Origin: Azorinus chamasolen
Taxonomy: Eukaryota > Mollusca > Bivalvia > Cardiida > Solecurtidae
Direction: 5' to 3'
DNA: 64,000 nucleotides
Assembly (NCBI GenBank): GCA_963576725.1
Contig: OY755242.1
Location: 26,161,858-26,225,857, forward strand
The notes beneath the pieces are model-generated. The model did not search any database. It saw only the letters and a program-made list of their open reading frames with translations, and was not told the origin of the DNA. Both the position numbers and the translations under genes were made by a program. Shown here piece by piece: positions 49,462-60,134 of the stretch (position 1 is its first letter; every line of letters starts with the position of its first letter).

Positions 49462-49693
49462 CCCTTTCCGTGTTCTATATTTATTACAAAGTTTAATACC
49501 TACCGAATATTTATTAGCAAAATAGTTATTAATGAAATATTTAAGGTCAGACATTGTAGCCATTCCAGAAGCTAAAGAAACAGATCTATCAAATTCCATT
49601 AGCAAACAGAACAGATCCTATGGTATCAGACGGCTCCTGTAAGAGCCGTCTGATCTGGGTCTGTTTGCAAATGCTTATAATATGAAGGAAAGC
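49462..49693. mobile_element. Family E MITE, complete
   Basis: TTAA 49458-49461 and 49694-49697. CCCTTTCCGTGTTCTATATT start; TTATTAGCAAAATAGTTATT; hairpin around GGCTCCTGTAAGAGCC. Confidence 0.75.
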
Positions 49694-49697
49694 TTAA

Positions 49698-49993
49698 GGG
49701 TTGATATAGGCAGGTAGTTAATATTCGTAGTCATTTCTTCTTACAGAAATATTCAACGGAGAAAGGGTAAAATCTAAAATCAAGATTAACTCAATTTCTG
49801 TCAAATTCAATAAGTAGATATCACTTTAAACTAATTATTTCATACAATACTTTCGATAGGAAAGAAACAACTTGGGGGAATTTCATAAAATACAAATTTG
49901 ATCCTGAACCTAATCCAGTTAACTTTGATCCTGAACCTAATCCAGATAATAGATTAAATTCTTTTTGAACACGAGGCATAGGTCCCATGTGGC
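49698..49993. other. Intergenic DNA with a short direct duplication
   Basis: TTTGATCCTGAACCTAATCC occurs twice (49899 and 49925). Otherwise nothing recognised. Confidence 0.5.
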
Positions 49994-49997
49994 TTAA

Positions 49998-50539
49998 CTC
50001 TTTCTCTCACCTTTTTCATGCATTTGTAAACAGAGTAGATCCAGATTAGACTTCTGTAGGGCCTGGTTGGTTTGCTTATGAAATTATAATCGATCTGACT
50101 ATGAACAGTTCCATGCCGGCCAAAAGCTTATGTTAACATAGTATAACAAATCCAACAATAAATAAATATTGAACTGAAATAGAAGTGAATTGACCGATAC
50201 CAAACAATCATGTGTAGACATTATAAACAAGAGTGTTCGGAGGAACACACGTGTCACCTGCTCGCAGCTGACACAAAAACTTAATTGTTAATATGAAAAA
50301 GGGGAATAACTCAAAAAATAGTTATGCTCGAGTTGTGGCCCTTGTGCATGACATTTCATCTCATCATGCGTGTTCCATGTGTGAAATTTGAACGCTCTAT
50401 AATTATTAGTTTAGAAATGACAACAAAAAAAGAAAGTGTGACGGACAGACAGACAGACGACGGACAGCAGGAGACACAAAAATCAGGTAATAAATACTCA
50501 TGATATTATTTCTTACATGAATATTCAACAGGGAAAGGG
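49998..50539. mobile_element. Family F MITE interrupted by a 260-bp repeat
   Basis: TTAA 49994-49997; CTCTTTCTCTCACCTTTTTC.., hairpin with lost core; resumes TAATAAATACTCATGATATT..TTACATGAATATTCAACAGG to AAAGGG at TTAA 50540-50543. Confidence 0.6.
50227..50485. mobile_element. 'acaagagtg' repeat (bivalve-type), nested in F
   Basis: AACAAGAGTGTTCGGAGGAAC start, GTGTCACCTGCTCGCAGC, a tail of GACAGACAGACAGACG. Similar starts are at 44053 and 52157. Could be a SINE or a Helitron derivative. Confidence 0.5.
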
Positions 50540-50543
50540 TTAA

Positions 50544-50743
50544 TCCTTTCCTCCATAAATACGCCTTTCTAATAGTCATGTATTGAAACCCGTGATAAAT
50601 AGAGCATTTACTCCTATAGGAGCAAATGCTCTATTTATCACAAACTACAAAATTCAAAAATTTTCCTTTTCTCTAGTTAGTACTCCTTTTTGGTAGATTT
50701 ATTCAAAGAGGTTGGGTCTAAAAATAGCCTATGGAGGAAAGGG
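50544..50743. mobile_element. Family D MITE, sharing TTAA with the preceding F
   Basis: TTAA 50540-50543 is the right flank of F and the left flank of D. TCCTTTCCTCCATAAATACG start; hairpin AAATAGAGCATTTACTCC; ends TGGAGGAAAGGG then TTAT. Confidence 0.75.
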
Positions 50744-50821
50744 TTATAAACTTGTACCATACTCGTTTCATATTGGTTTACGTTCATATACATGTTCCAC
50801 TTGTTTTGTTTTTAATTTTAA

Positions 50822-50908
50822 CAGTATAACCTGACTATTTAGCAGTCTAATAGTGGGTCTTTAAGACAATTGGAAGCTGAATGCAGCCAGAAAATAGTGC
50901 CATACAGA
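50822..50908. mobile_element. TA-type MITE, left portion
   Basis: CAGTATAACCTGACTATTTAG and part of an inner stem (GGAAGCTGAATGCAGCC). Confidence 0.45.
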
Positions 50909-50916
50909 GCTTTTAA

Positions 50917-51045
50917 CCCTTCATACAAAGCTTTTTACACATTTGCAAACAGAGTAGACCCAGATAAGACAGCTCTAGTAGGAGCTATCTAATCAGGGTC
51001 TCTGTTTTGCTTATGTGATTATAATAGGTCTCACTCTACTGTTAA
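50917..51045. mobile_element. Family F MITE, left half
   Basis: TTAA 50913-50916; CCCTTCATACAAAGC.., GCAAACAGAGTAGACCC, AGCTCTAGTAGGAGCT core. Confidence 0.65.
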
Positions 51046-51229
51046 CATCCTGTGTACATATACTATTGTAAACTTTCACAAAGTACATTCACAGGCTTGA
51101 AATACTCCATTCTTTATCCACCGAGGATTCTGAGATCTTGAGCGAGGAAAGAGTGGGGTATTTTTATAACCAAATATTGGCACCACATTTACAAACACTA
51201 AGTGTACATTTGAGATTCAGACTCCAAAC
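51046..51229. other. Intergenic DNA, nothing recognised
   Basis: No feature seen. Confidence 0.3.
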
Positions 51230-51232
51230 CTG

Positions 51233-51375
51233 GGTCCATGCTTATAAAGCTTTTTAGTCGAGTCCGAGTTTGTTCTCAAGCTTTTTTAAAGGTTGGTCAG
51301 AATTGAACCAAAGGCTCAAATCTGACCAATCAAAAACTTGAGAACGAACTCGGACTCAACTAAAATGTTTTATAT
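51233..51375. mobile_element. Family I element, right end decayed
   Basis: Preceded by CTG; GGTCCATGCTTATAAAGC, GTCCGAGTTTGTTCTCAAGC and complement; ends CTAAAATGTTTTATA. Confidence 0.65.
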
Positions 51376-51738
51376 TTATTTGTTATGATCCTTTAACATC
51401 ATATTTCGGGTAAAACGATGAGCATTAGCATCTGCATGTTTTGCTCCTTCAAGTATTTGGTAGGATCCAGCAACCGTGGCCTTCAAGAACGACTGTTCCC
51501 ATACTGGCCTACAAAGGTTTCAAAGTAATGGAAATCTAATTGAATTTGTTTCTGATTTTGAGCAACTATGGCATTCAGTGGGAACAGAGTGCAAACCTAT
51601 AACCCCCACCCCCTTCCAGTGGGTTAATTAGACGAAGACTTTCATGAAGTTGTTTATTACCCAATCCAAAATGTCTGCCAATGTCATCAACAGCAACTTT
51701 TTTGTCTGCCTGTTTGGATTCAGACACCTGGATCCTGG
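51376..51738. other. Intergenic DNA, nothing recognised
   Basis: No repeat or frame can be supported. Confidence 0.3.
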
Positions 51739-51741
51739 TTA

Positions 51742-51865
51742 CAGTAAAACCTGCATTCTCCTCTAGGAGCTTTCTGCATGACTTCCACCCTGCATTAAGC
51801 TGTCACCTGTCTCCAAGACCGATATTTATACTAGATTTAATGTCCTGTTAAGAGAGGTTTTACTG
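51742..51865. mobile_element. Family C MITE, left arm deleted from TIR to centre
   Basis: CAGTAAAACCTG joins CATTCTCCTCTAGGAGC, followed by an intact right half to GAGAGGTTTTACTG. TA flanks. Confidence 0.75.
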
Positions 51866-51954
51866 TATTTGGCGTTTCATCAGAATCAAGCTGCAATGGT
51901 TATCACGGATTCCCCAAAGGTACTAGATTTGTTGGAATGTCACAAATACCATTA

Positions 51955-52153
51955 CAGAACCCCGCTAATGCGACCACTTAATAAATACACATGGGTGTCT
52001 TTATAAGGCAGTTGCTTAATGCAGGGCAAAAGTAATGCAGAAAGCTCCTCTAGGAGCTTTCTGCATTACTTTTGTCCTGTATTAAGCTAACACCTGCATC
52101 TAGCACCCAAAATTATACCTATTTTAGGTGGTTGTATTAGCGGGGTTTTACTG
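51955..52153. mobile_element. Family B MITE, complete
   Basis: TA flanks at 51953-51954 and 52154-52155. CAGAACCCCGCTAATGCGAC left, AGCGGGGTTTTACTG right; perfect core. Confidence 0.85.
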
Positions 52154-52156
52154 TAC

Positions 52157-52655
52157 TAACAAGAGTGCCAGTGGACACAATATACACCCGTCAAGGCCTT
52201 GTTCAACATAAATTGAGGTTAATATTTGCTAAACGCAAATGCTAATTCTAAGTCAAATTGTGTGACCTTGACTATACGTACCGGGACACACCCATGCTTT
52301 ATCTCAAAAGGTTGTGTAAATAAGTGGACTTAACCAGGTTGTGCCATGGACTAATCATAAAAAGGGCCATAATTCTGTCAAAATGCTTGAAAGAGTTACA
52401 TACTCTTGCTTGCAGATGTTGAAGTGTGCAATCAGAATGTACAAGTTACATTGTAAAAGGTTGAAGTGTGCCACATTTTAACATATTTGCTAAACGCAAT
52501 TTTAAAGTTCAATTGTGCAACCTTGACCTTGGATATACGTACCGGAACACACCCATGCTACTGTAGCATGTCCAGATAAAGATTGTGGTGTAACTTGAGA
52601 ACGATCCACCAAGCAGAACTTGAGTTAGAGATGTTACAGACTGACAGACAGTGCC
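52157..52655 (+). repeat. 'acaagagtg' repeat with internal duplication
   Basis: ACAAGAGTGCCAGTGGACAC start. Two copies of TTTGCTAAACGCAA.., TCAA(A)TTGTG, ACCTTGAC, ATACGTACCGG(A/G)ACACACCC, about 265-295 bp apart. Same class of start as 44053 and 50227. Confidence 0.55.
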
Positions 52656-52709
52656 ATTCAATAATACGTCCCGTTTTTTTCAAACGGTGTATAAAAAATA
52701 GTTCATTAA

Positions 52710-52951
52710 CCCTTTCCCTCATATAAACGTGTTTTCACGCATTTGCAAACAGAGTAGACCCAGATCAGACGGCTCCTAGAGGAGCCGTCTGATCAGGGTC
52801 TACCTTGTTTGCCGATTGAATTTGAAAGATCTGCGACTTCACTTTCTAAAATGGCAATAATGTACCTCCTTCCACATTTCATTATAACTATTTTGTCCAT
52901 GAATATTCAGTAGGTATTGAAATTTGAACTAAATATAGAACAGGGAAAGGG
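52710..52951. mobile_element. Family E MITE, complete reference copy
   Basis: TTAA 52706-52709 and 52952-52955. 242 bp. CCCTTTCCCTCATATAAACG and ATATAGAACAGGGAAAGGG ends; perfect hairpin GCAAACAGAGTAGACC..GGCTCC around TAGA. Confidence 0.85.
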
Positions 52952-53064
52952 TTAAAGAAAAAGCGGCGACTATATGTTCCCCCAACACCGTTGTTGGGGA
53001 GCATAAAAATCTCTGCATGGGTAAAAATCAAACCAATCTGGCATGACAACCGGCACCATGACAT

Positions 53065-53246
53065 AACCCTTTACTCCGTACATAAGCATTTGCAAACAGA
53101 GTAGCCCCAGATCAGGTTCTGCTTATGGAATTATTATTCTGCAGTTTCTACCATTGTCAAAGTCATGTGTTCATACACTTATAACACTTCAGCTAATTAA
53201 TATTCATAAAAACATTATTCTTACATGAATATTCATGTACTAAAGG
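53065..53246. mobile_element. Family F MITE, hairpin collapsed
   Basis: CCCTTTACTCCGTACATAAGC.., GCAAACAGAGTAGCCCCAGATCAGG joins TTCTGCTTATGG, so both inner arms are lost; right flank TTACATGAATATTCATG. Confidence 0.6.
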
Positions 53247-53396
53247 CTTATGTATGCATGACGGAGTCATTGCAGTCACTAGTGTTGGGAATCAGGACTA
53301 ATTTCACTATCGGTTACCAGTATCAGTTTGATGCAACCAATTGACAATTGATTAATAATCAATTCCTTTAAACAGAGTTCAAAATATAGGATATAG

Positions 53397-54669
53397 TCAA
53401 ATACGTGGCTCAGTCAGCAACCCGTGCATTAGGTTTACTGATTTCGAAGTTTAAGAAAATCGGCGATATGCCACATAATGTTTATTCGAAGTTATATGAT
53501 AGTATGGTGTGGCCTGTAATCAGCTATGGTGCTCCTATTTGGGCAACCAGAGAATACGCTGCCATCAACGCAGTACAGAATAGAGCGTGTAGATTCTTTC
53601 TGGGAGTTGGTCGATACACACCCAATGCAGCGGTGAACGGCGATATGGGCTGGACGCCCGCCCCTATCAAGCAATGGAAACAAGTTCTAAATCATTGGTT
53701 TAGGCTTAGCAATATGGACAATGAAAGGATTAACCATAAAGTGTTTAAATGGGCACACAGTAGAAGTTCGTCTACAAGTAACTGGTGTAGCCGTGTTTAT
53801 AAACTGTTAAGAGAGTCACTCAATCTGACCATTAATCCAGGAAGTATATACCCGAAAAGACGGCAACAAGAGATACTTACGATGCTACGAGACAAACTAT
53901 TAAGCCTTCATAGACAATCTTGGCTAGAAAGGGTAAATATGAACGCCGATAGAACAGGCAGAAGAGGTGGAAATAAATTACGGACATACAGACATTTTAA
54001 ATTGGATTACAAAACGGAAGATTACGTAAATATGGACATTCTGTCACGAAAGCAAAGAAGCGCACTGGCTAAATTTAGGTGTGGTGTTGCTCCTTTGAAA
54101 GTAGAAACTGGCAGATACCAATCGATACCGATTCAGGAGCGGACTTGTTTTAACTGCAGGTCACTGGTTGAAGATGAGATACATGTATTGCTTGAATGTC
54201 CTTTATATAGCCATATTAGAGACGATTTATTCAGAAAGATATCCGATATCAATCCAGACTTTCCTAATTATGGTAGTTTTACCAGCTTTAATTACTTGTT
54301 AGCTAACAATGACACCATAAAATATAGTGCCAAAGCCTGCTCGGAAATACTTTTAACCAGGAGAAACCTCCTTTATAGTTAAGTGATGTTTTAACAGAAT
54401 TGAGTCTATACAGGGTTTTTAGTTGTTTTAAAGCAGTTGTTTTTACTGTGATACCACGTTCTTAATGTGTAAACATGTATATTTTATGTTCCTATGTGTA
54501 GCTTATCTGATATAGTTTTCATTGTATAGTACTTTTATAGTCTCTCATAACTCATCTGTGAGTGGTTTTGTACCTTTGTGAAATAATCATATGCTTTTAT
54601 GTATATTTTATTTGCAATGTACATTAGTGAGACTTAAATAAATTATCTGTCTGTCTGTCTGTCTGTCTA
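53397..54669 (+). mobile_element. 5'-truncated LINE (non-LTR retrotransposon)
   Basis: Holds the C-terminal coding part of a non-LTR retrotransposon, a 3' untranslated region with AATAAA near 54636, and a (CTGT)n tail at about 54647-54669. It is truncated before the reverse transcriptase core, so it cannot move. No target duplication was identified. Confidence 0.8.
53405..54382 (+). pseudogene. LINE ORF2 C-terminal fragment (325 codons)
   Basis: The open frame runs to TAA at 54380-54382 without a break, starting mid-gene (no real ATG; the frame is open back to the truncation point). Residues 1-60 (SKLYDSMVWPVISYGAPIW, then VQNRACRFFLGV) are the usual region just after the reverse transcriptase fingers/palm in CR1/Jockey-like LINEs. 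A CX2C..HX4C knuckle is at CFNCRSLVEDEIHVLLECP (residues about 250-268). The catalytic YADD box and the endonuclease are missing. An intact frame suggests recent insertion; clade assignment is tentative. Confidence 0.75.
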
Positions 54670-54775
54670 TTGAAACCGGTTAAGCTTTTGCGTTAACTAA
54701 ATGGCATGATGTGACCATTCATTAGAATCCTTTCGCTGAGACAATGCTACTGAATGGTGACAATATACAGTTTGG

Positions 54776-56397
54776 TAGAAGCTTACTCTGTTTGCTATTA
54801 ATGGAATTTGGTAGTTTTGTTTCTTTACTTTCTGCAATGTTCCCCCTTCCATATTTCATTAGGGTGCCGGACGTTTCGGTAAATGACCAGTTCGGTAAAT
54901 TGATTTTATATAGTGAATGGTCCGGACGTTTCGGTAAAAAGGTAAATTATAGTAATTAAAGGATTAAGTAGATTTATATCGCACCTCTCCCAGTAACAAC
55001 GAAACTGTTCGACGATGTTTGTGCCACGTTTGCAGCTGTGTTTTAGTTGTATAATGTATGGATCCTGATCTAACAATGAATATGATGGACATGCGAAGGG
55101 TGTTGAAAATAACTGGAGTTTTAAATATAGTAATATATTGGCAAAATAAATGATAACGAAAAGTGTACTGAATATATATTAAATATTCACCATAAAATAT
55201 GTACATAGTTTTGCAATAAGATAATAATTATATACACTATTTCAATAATACCTATAAATGACCCCAAACTGTTTGCAAAAAAAACCTATTGCCCAATGAG
55301 TCAAATCAACTGTTATATATTCGTTTTGTGTGTGAAAGACTTTGAATTCTGATCAGTCATCGCTTTACGGACCCAAACTGTTAGAAAATATATAAGGCAG
55401 TGAAATGATTAAACCAATTGATGGTCTGGGTCTACACTGTTTTACCAGACAGAGAAGGAGTCGTTGTTATACTCTTATTTTTTGTTAAAAACTTCGGATT
55501 CTGATCCGTCGTCTAGTTACTCGGTGTCAGGATTCAAACTTTTTGACAATGATCGAGTAGTGCTCATCTTATTAAAAAGTTGGGTGTAGCGAGGTTGTTA
55601 ATTAGTTAATTGATTAATTGATTACAGGCGACGGCACAATTAATGGCAAACAATAATTAAAGACGTGCCGCAAATTTACAGACCACGCTTCGGGGTCTGA
55701 AATATTATTTTTTTTATATAAATATGCGCGACAGGATAACATGATCCAGTCCTATTTTTAATAATTCTAATATAAAGCAAAACTGGTATTAATCCTAAAG
55801 GTGAAATGATTGATATTAATAATCGTAATATTAATGATATAATCATAAATATTGTAATAAACTTATTTCTATATTTGAGGAACACAAAATTTTAAACTCG
55901 CTAAAATTAAAGTAGATTCTATTTTTTTCAACTCAAATAGGGGTTTTCGTGTTTTTATTACATCCCTGTCTGCATGGTAGATCCTGATCAGGACTAATTT
56001 TAATTTTGGGTTGCAAATACATTCAAATGGCACTCAATTTCACCTTTTTCTTCTTTTTTTTCGATTTCCCAGTTTCATAAGGATTATTCCGATTTGGCAT
56101 AGAAATTTACCCTTTCTATAACTACATCGTATAGTTTAGACCCAACCCATTTATAATGATAAAAGTGACTACAGATCAAACGCTATCCGCCAGTAAAAGG
56201 TGTGATATACCGGTATATAAACCTTTAATTACTATAATTTACCTTTTTACCGAAACGTCCGGAACATTCACTATATAAAATCAATTTACCGAACTGGTCA
56301 TTTACCGAAACGTCCGTAAATCTTTCATTATAACTATATTGTCCATGAATATTCAGTAGGCATTGAAATTTGGAATTAACATAGAACAGGGAAAGGG
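54776..56397. mobile_element. Family E MITE interrupted by a 1461-bp element
   Basis: AGCTTACTCTGTTTGCTATTAATGG..CCTTCCATATTTCATTA, then after the insertion TAACTATATTGTCCATGAAT to AACAGGGAAAGGG and TTAA (56398-56401). Confidence 0.75.
54862..56322. mobile_element. 1461-bp element with 95-bp inverted ends and 8-bp duplication
   Basis: Left 54868-54962 and right 56222-56316 are inverted with about one mismatch; each contains CGGACGTTTCGGTAAA twice. Flanked by TTTCATTA at 54854-54861 and 56323-56330. The interior is AT-rich with no meaningful frame. An 8-bp duplication and long TIRs fit Mutator-like or hAT-like origin. Confidence 0.85.
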
Positions 56398-56401
56398 TTA
56401 A

Positions 56402-56964
56402 ATTCCCTATGACAATTACAGAAGCTGCAAATTATTTATACAGTCAATCTATTATGGCAAAATGATTATTGATAGTTACACGAAGTAGATCAAAATACTT
56501 TATGATCAATTATAATCGATAATCGGAACAACAGTTACACTAGTAGCCATTGTGATGGTGAACAAGTGTGTGAAGATTGACAAGGATTTCTGTATTAATG
56601 CTGAAACCAGCAAAATGTCAAAGTTGTTTGCATCAAGGCTATGGCTTGACTATTCATCAGAAAAATACAGATAAGCTGAAAAAGGCAAGTTGATATGTAA
56701 GAAACATACAGAAATATGGATAATGCTTTATTAACACCCTCCATTTTTACACACAAGTGCAGTGATATAAATACCTGCACAAGACAAATTGCACACTTAA
56801 TGCATATAAATAGTAGAAATCAAAAACAATTGTGAATTTGTTCAAGCTTTTTTGACATAATATATTAGTACAGAATATAATCATAATCATTAGTTTTTAT
56901 AAGTCATATACACAGCGGCATAGGTAAGTTATGTCATTTAAACCTTTTTATATTAAAGAATAGC
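56402..56964. other. Intergenic DNA, nothing recognised
   Basis: AT-rich, no supported feature. Confidence 0.3.
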
Positions 56965-57120
56965 TACCTCATTTCTCCATCAAGCCCCATCTTGTGACCA
57001 CTTTTAAGGATCGTCTTGACAAGACCAACCATTCTTCCGAATCTAGCGATGACAATATAGTGTTTGGTGGTGAAATGAGATTTTAGTATATGAAAATGCA
57101 CCCTTATTTTTGACCGATTA
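56965..57120. repeat. Unclassified dispersed repeat (second copy)
   Basis: TCATTTCTCCATCAAGCCCC, CTTGTGACCAC, GAGATTTTAGTATATGAAAATG resemble 5020-5170. Confidence 0.4.
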
Positions 57121-57207
57121 TTGTATTGTAGCCCGATTATTGTATTGTAGCTTTCGAGTGTCAATTGCTGTTTTTGCTATCAATCAATAGAGAATCAGTG
57201 CCAATGT

Positions 57208-57434
57208 AATATTCTCTCATAGGCTATTTTTTGACCCAATCTCTTTGAATGTATCTACCGAAAAGGAGCATTAACTAGAGGAAAGGAAAAAAATAGAATT
57301 TTCTAGTTTGAAACCATTGTGATAAATAGAGCATTTGCTCCTATAGGAGCAAATGCTCTATTTATCACAATGGTTTCATAAAGTGACTTCTATAGATGTG
57401 CAAAAATGCGTCACTACTCGCTAGGGGATAATGT
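57208..57434. mobile_element. Family D MITE, hairpin perfect
   Basis: CTCTCATAGGCTATTTTTTG start, AAATAGAGCATTTGCTCC hairpin, end GTCACTACTCGCTAGGGG..GTGTTCA. Confidence 0.75.
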
Positions 57435-57649
57435 GTTCACTAATACAAAATATACTGGTTAACACTACACTTTCACCTCCACAAGATCTATAAATTGTTA
57501 CCGCATCAAAATAGTCACAGAAAGTTTATGGCACCAAATATACCATTTCCTTCGTAACAAATGCCCCACTCCAATACACGTTTCTTTACTTCTTGGGAGA
57601 AATACCCATCAATAAAACTCTATTTCTCATTAAATAAAGGTTCTTCAAA

Positions 57650-58040
57650 ATACAGGCGGTACCTTAATGCAAACTGAAAGCAATAAAGAAATCTCCCTTT
57701 GGAGCTTTCTTCATTGCTTTGGTTCTGTATTAAGATTAACCCATTACCTCATAGGCTATTTTTAGATCCAACCTCTTTGAATAAATCTACCGAAAAGGAG
57801 TATTAACTAGAGAAAAGGAACATTTTAGAATTTTGTAGATTGAAACCATTGTGATAAATAGAGTATTTGCTCCTATAGGAGCAAATGCTCTATTTATCAC
57901 ATGGTTTCAACAGATTACTTTTGCAGAGGCGTCAAAATGAGGGAATGGGTTAAGCAACCACCTGTGTGCAAAATGCAAGAAGTTACTTTTAAACAATGCA
58001 TTCTAAGTGGGCACTTATTAGAGATAATATAATCTTTTTT
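57650..58040. mobile_element. Family N (B-like) MITE interrupted by family D
   Basis: GGCGGTACCTTAATGCAAAC.., ATCTCCCTTTGGAGC, TTCTGTATTAAG; resumes AAGCAACCACCTGTGTGC, AAAATGCAAGAAG. Compare 38635-38790. Confidence 0.6.
57740..57949. mobile_element. Family D MITE, complete, nested
   Basis: TTAA 57736-57739 and 57950-57953. CCCATTACCTCATAGGC and AAATGAGGGAATGGG ends; hairpin core with one mismatch. Confidence 0.8.
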
Positions 58041-58450
58041 AATCTGCGAGTGAATATTTTGCGAACAATTTGGATCCGGGTGACATCAAATGCACAGTAG
58101 GAAAAACTTAACGATTCATCATGTCTCAACAATGTCTGATCAGGTTTTTTAAACTGGAAACGGAACATGTTTGTGAAACACTCTACCCAAAACAAATGCT
58201 AGACACAAAATAACAGTCATTTGACTTTTTACCTGCAAATATGGCTTTCACGAGATACCACACAAAAAGATGTAGCTTCTTAAAGTCAATATACATTTTT
58301 GGGGTCAATATACATTTTTTAAGACAAGAACAGAGTGTTTCTTAGCACTAAGAATGCAAATTCTTACCATACAATTGTGCAACATTATGCTGACAGTTAC
58401 AAAGGTTGTGGATGAGTATGAAATGTCATGAACCCTTCATTCTACCAGAG
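58041..58450. other. Intergenic DNA with one G trace
   Basis: GCGAACAATTTGGATCCGGG near 58061 is a G fragment. Nothing else recognised. Confidence 0.35.
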
Positions 58451-58452
58451 CA

Positions 58453-58596
58453 CAGTAAAATACATTTAAAGTGACCACTTTCAGAATGAGCATGTGTTAA
58501 CAGCAGGTGGTTGTTAGTGCACAGCAAATTGTTTCATCCTGCAATAAGCTACCACCCGCCATGAAGATCCAGAATACCCTTTTTTATGGTTGCTCA
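58453..58596. mobile_element. Family B MITE, right end replaced
   Basis: CAGTAAAATACATTTAAAGTG.., AGCAGGTGGTTGTTAGTGC, AGCTACCACCCGCC; the right end stops where family E begins. Confidence 0.6.
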
Positions 58597-58598
58597 AA

Positions 58599-58840
58599 CC
58601 TTTCCCTCATGTAAACGCGTTTTCACGCATTTGCAAACAGAGAAAACCCAGATCAGACGGCTCCTAGAGGAGCCGTCTGATCAGGGTCTGCTCTGTTTGC
58701 TAATGGAATTTGATAGATCTGTTCCATTACTTTCTAAAATAGCTACAATGCTCCATCTTCCATATTTCGTTGTAACTAATTTGTCCAGGAATAGTCAGTA
58801 GGTATTGAAATTTGAAATAAACTCAGAACAGGGAAAAGGG
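58599..58840. mobile_element. Family E MITE, complete
   Basis: CCTTTCCCTCATGTAAACG start after CAAA, perfect hairpin around GGCTCCTAGAGGAGCC, end CAGAACAGGGAAAAGGG at TTAA 58841-58844. Nearly identical in layout to 52710. Confidence 0.8.
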
Positions 58841-58844
58841 TTAA

Positions 58845-59000
58845 CCTTTTCAGAGCGGGACACAAGATCGATGTCCTTTGCAACAGTGTCGACGCAGATG
58901 AGAGAGCTCCTAGAGGAACCCTCTTACCAGGGTCTGCACAGTTTGTCATGCTATACTTCAAAATAAGACTATTTCTCATAAGGGAAATTTGATATGTGAA
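58845..59000. mobile_element. Family L MITE, sharing TTAA with E
   Basis: CCTTTTCAGAGCGGGACACAAG start, TTGCAACAGTGTCGACGC..AGAGCTCCTAGAGG, CAGGGTCTGCACAGTTTGTC. The right end is unclear. Confidence 0.55.
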
Positions 59001-59133
59001 GAGCCACAGGATTATTTGAGTGCTGAAGAGTAAAAGAGCTCCGAATAAAAGGCATTTTTCAAGAGTCAATGACAGCTTTATTTCTCAAGACAAAACCCAT
59101 TTTGCTATTGATGACACTACAAGGCATTTTTAA

Positions 59134-59345
59134 CCCATTACCTCATACGCTATTTTTAGAAACAACCTCTTTGAATTAGTCTACCGAAAGGGAGCATTAA
59201 TAAGAGAAAGGGATTTTTTTTAGAATTTTGTAGTTTGAAACCATTGTGATAAATAGAGCATTTGCTCCTATAGGAGCAAATGCTCTATTTATCACAATAG
59301 TTTCAAATAGTGACTTTTACAGAGTCGTCAATATGAGGGAATGGG
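59134..59345. mobile_element. Family D MITE, complete
   Basis: TTAA 59130-59133 and 59346-59349. Perfect hairpin; lies 100 bp past the RRM1 stop codon, probably in or beyond its 3' UTR. Confidence 0.8.
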
Positions 59346-59452
59346 TTAATGAGTACCAACAAGACAGGATTTAGCTTAGAAATGAGAGATCTGAATGAAA
59401 CTAACCACCTCTATATACCGACACAATTGCTACACTGACACTGAATTATAGC

Positions 59453-59665
59453 CTATGATCCACACATCATACAATCTTCCTTGTTTTCCAAGGAGCACAC
59501 CATTGCAGCCATATTCTGCTCCAGGCTTTGAGACACTTTCTCTTCTTTCTCCTCACTCTTGGGAGCTGTGGTGCTTGAATTGGCCAGTTTTGTCTTGTCA
59601 ACGGTGAACTGGATGGCATTAGCAGCTGGCTTGGTTCTGAGGTAATACATGCCTGTCTTCAATCC
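59453..59665 (-). CDS. RRM1: Ribonucleotide reductase large subunit, last exon (C-terminus)
   Basis: Encodes the last 70 residues of the class I ribonucleoside-diphosphate reductase large chain, which reduces NDPs to dNDPs with the small chain. The exon opens with [11 protein letters not shown]: the paired Tyr are the radical-transfer tyrosines facing the active site. [12 protein letters not shown] follows, then a Ser/Glu/Lys-rich flexible linker, and the tail [19 protein letters not shown], whose CX2C is the redox shuttle that re-reduces the active-site disulfide. Acceptor TTTCAG at 59666; stop TAG at 59453-59455. The join to the previous exon is phase 0 and reconstitutes [15 protein letters not shown]. 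Confidence 0.95.
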   Translation of the reverse strand, partial: GLKTGMYYLRTKPAANAIQFTVDKTKLANSSTTAPKSEEKEEKVSQSLEQNMAAMVCSLENKEDCMMCGS

Positions 59666-59704
59666 CTGAAATTCAAGTTTGTACATTGTTATTCATAAGT
59701 AGTT

Positions 59705-60134
59705 CCCTGTTTTCACCGCATATAAATGCCTTTGCAGACAGAGTAAACCCAGGTTAGACGGTTCCTGTAGGTGCGATCTGACCAGGTTCTCCCCATTTTG
59801 CTTATTACTTGAAGCTTCAACCTTTACTCCATAAATACACCTTTTTACGCCTATGCAGACAGAACAGCCCAAGATCAGACATCTCTTGTAGGAGCCATCT
59901 GATCAAGTTCTGTCAAAACTTTTCTTGTTCATATAATAAGCTTTTACAAACAGAGTGGACCTTGAAAAGACGTATGAGCTGTCAGATCCGGGTCTGCTGT
60001 TTGCTTCTGAAATGATAATAGATCTGACAGTCAGTTTCCACCAGTACCAAAACATCCTGTATACATCTGCCATAAATAAAACTCAGATAATATTAATCAC
60101 ATATTTCTTGAATGAACATTCAAAAGGAAATGGG
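59705..60134. mobile_element. Serial F/E hairpins in an RRM1 intron
   Basis: Three hairpin modules follow one another: 59713-59800, 59819-59920 and 59945-60005, each with a CAGACAGA or ACAAACAGAGTG left arm and a GATC..TCTG right arm. The last is followed by a normal F flank to AAAAGGAAATGGG and TTAA 60135-60138. Confidence 0.55.

Noticed and set aside
55676..55885. Minus-strand hydrophobic 69-codon frame inside the 1461-bp element
   Set aside because: AT-rich low-complexity translation (Ile/Leu runs); no transposase motif.
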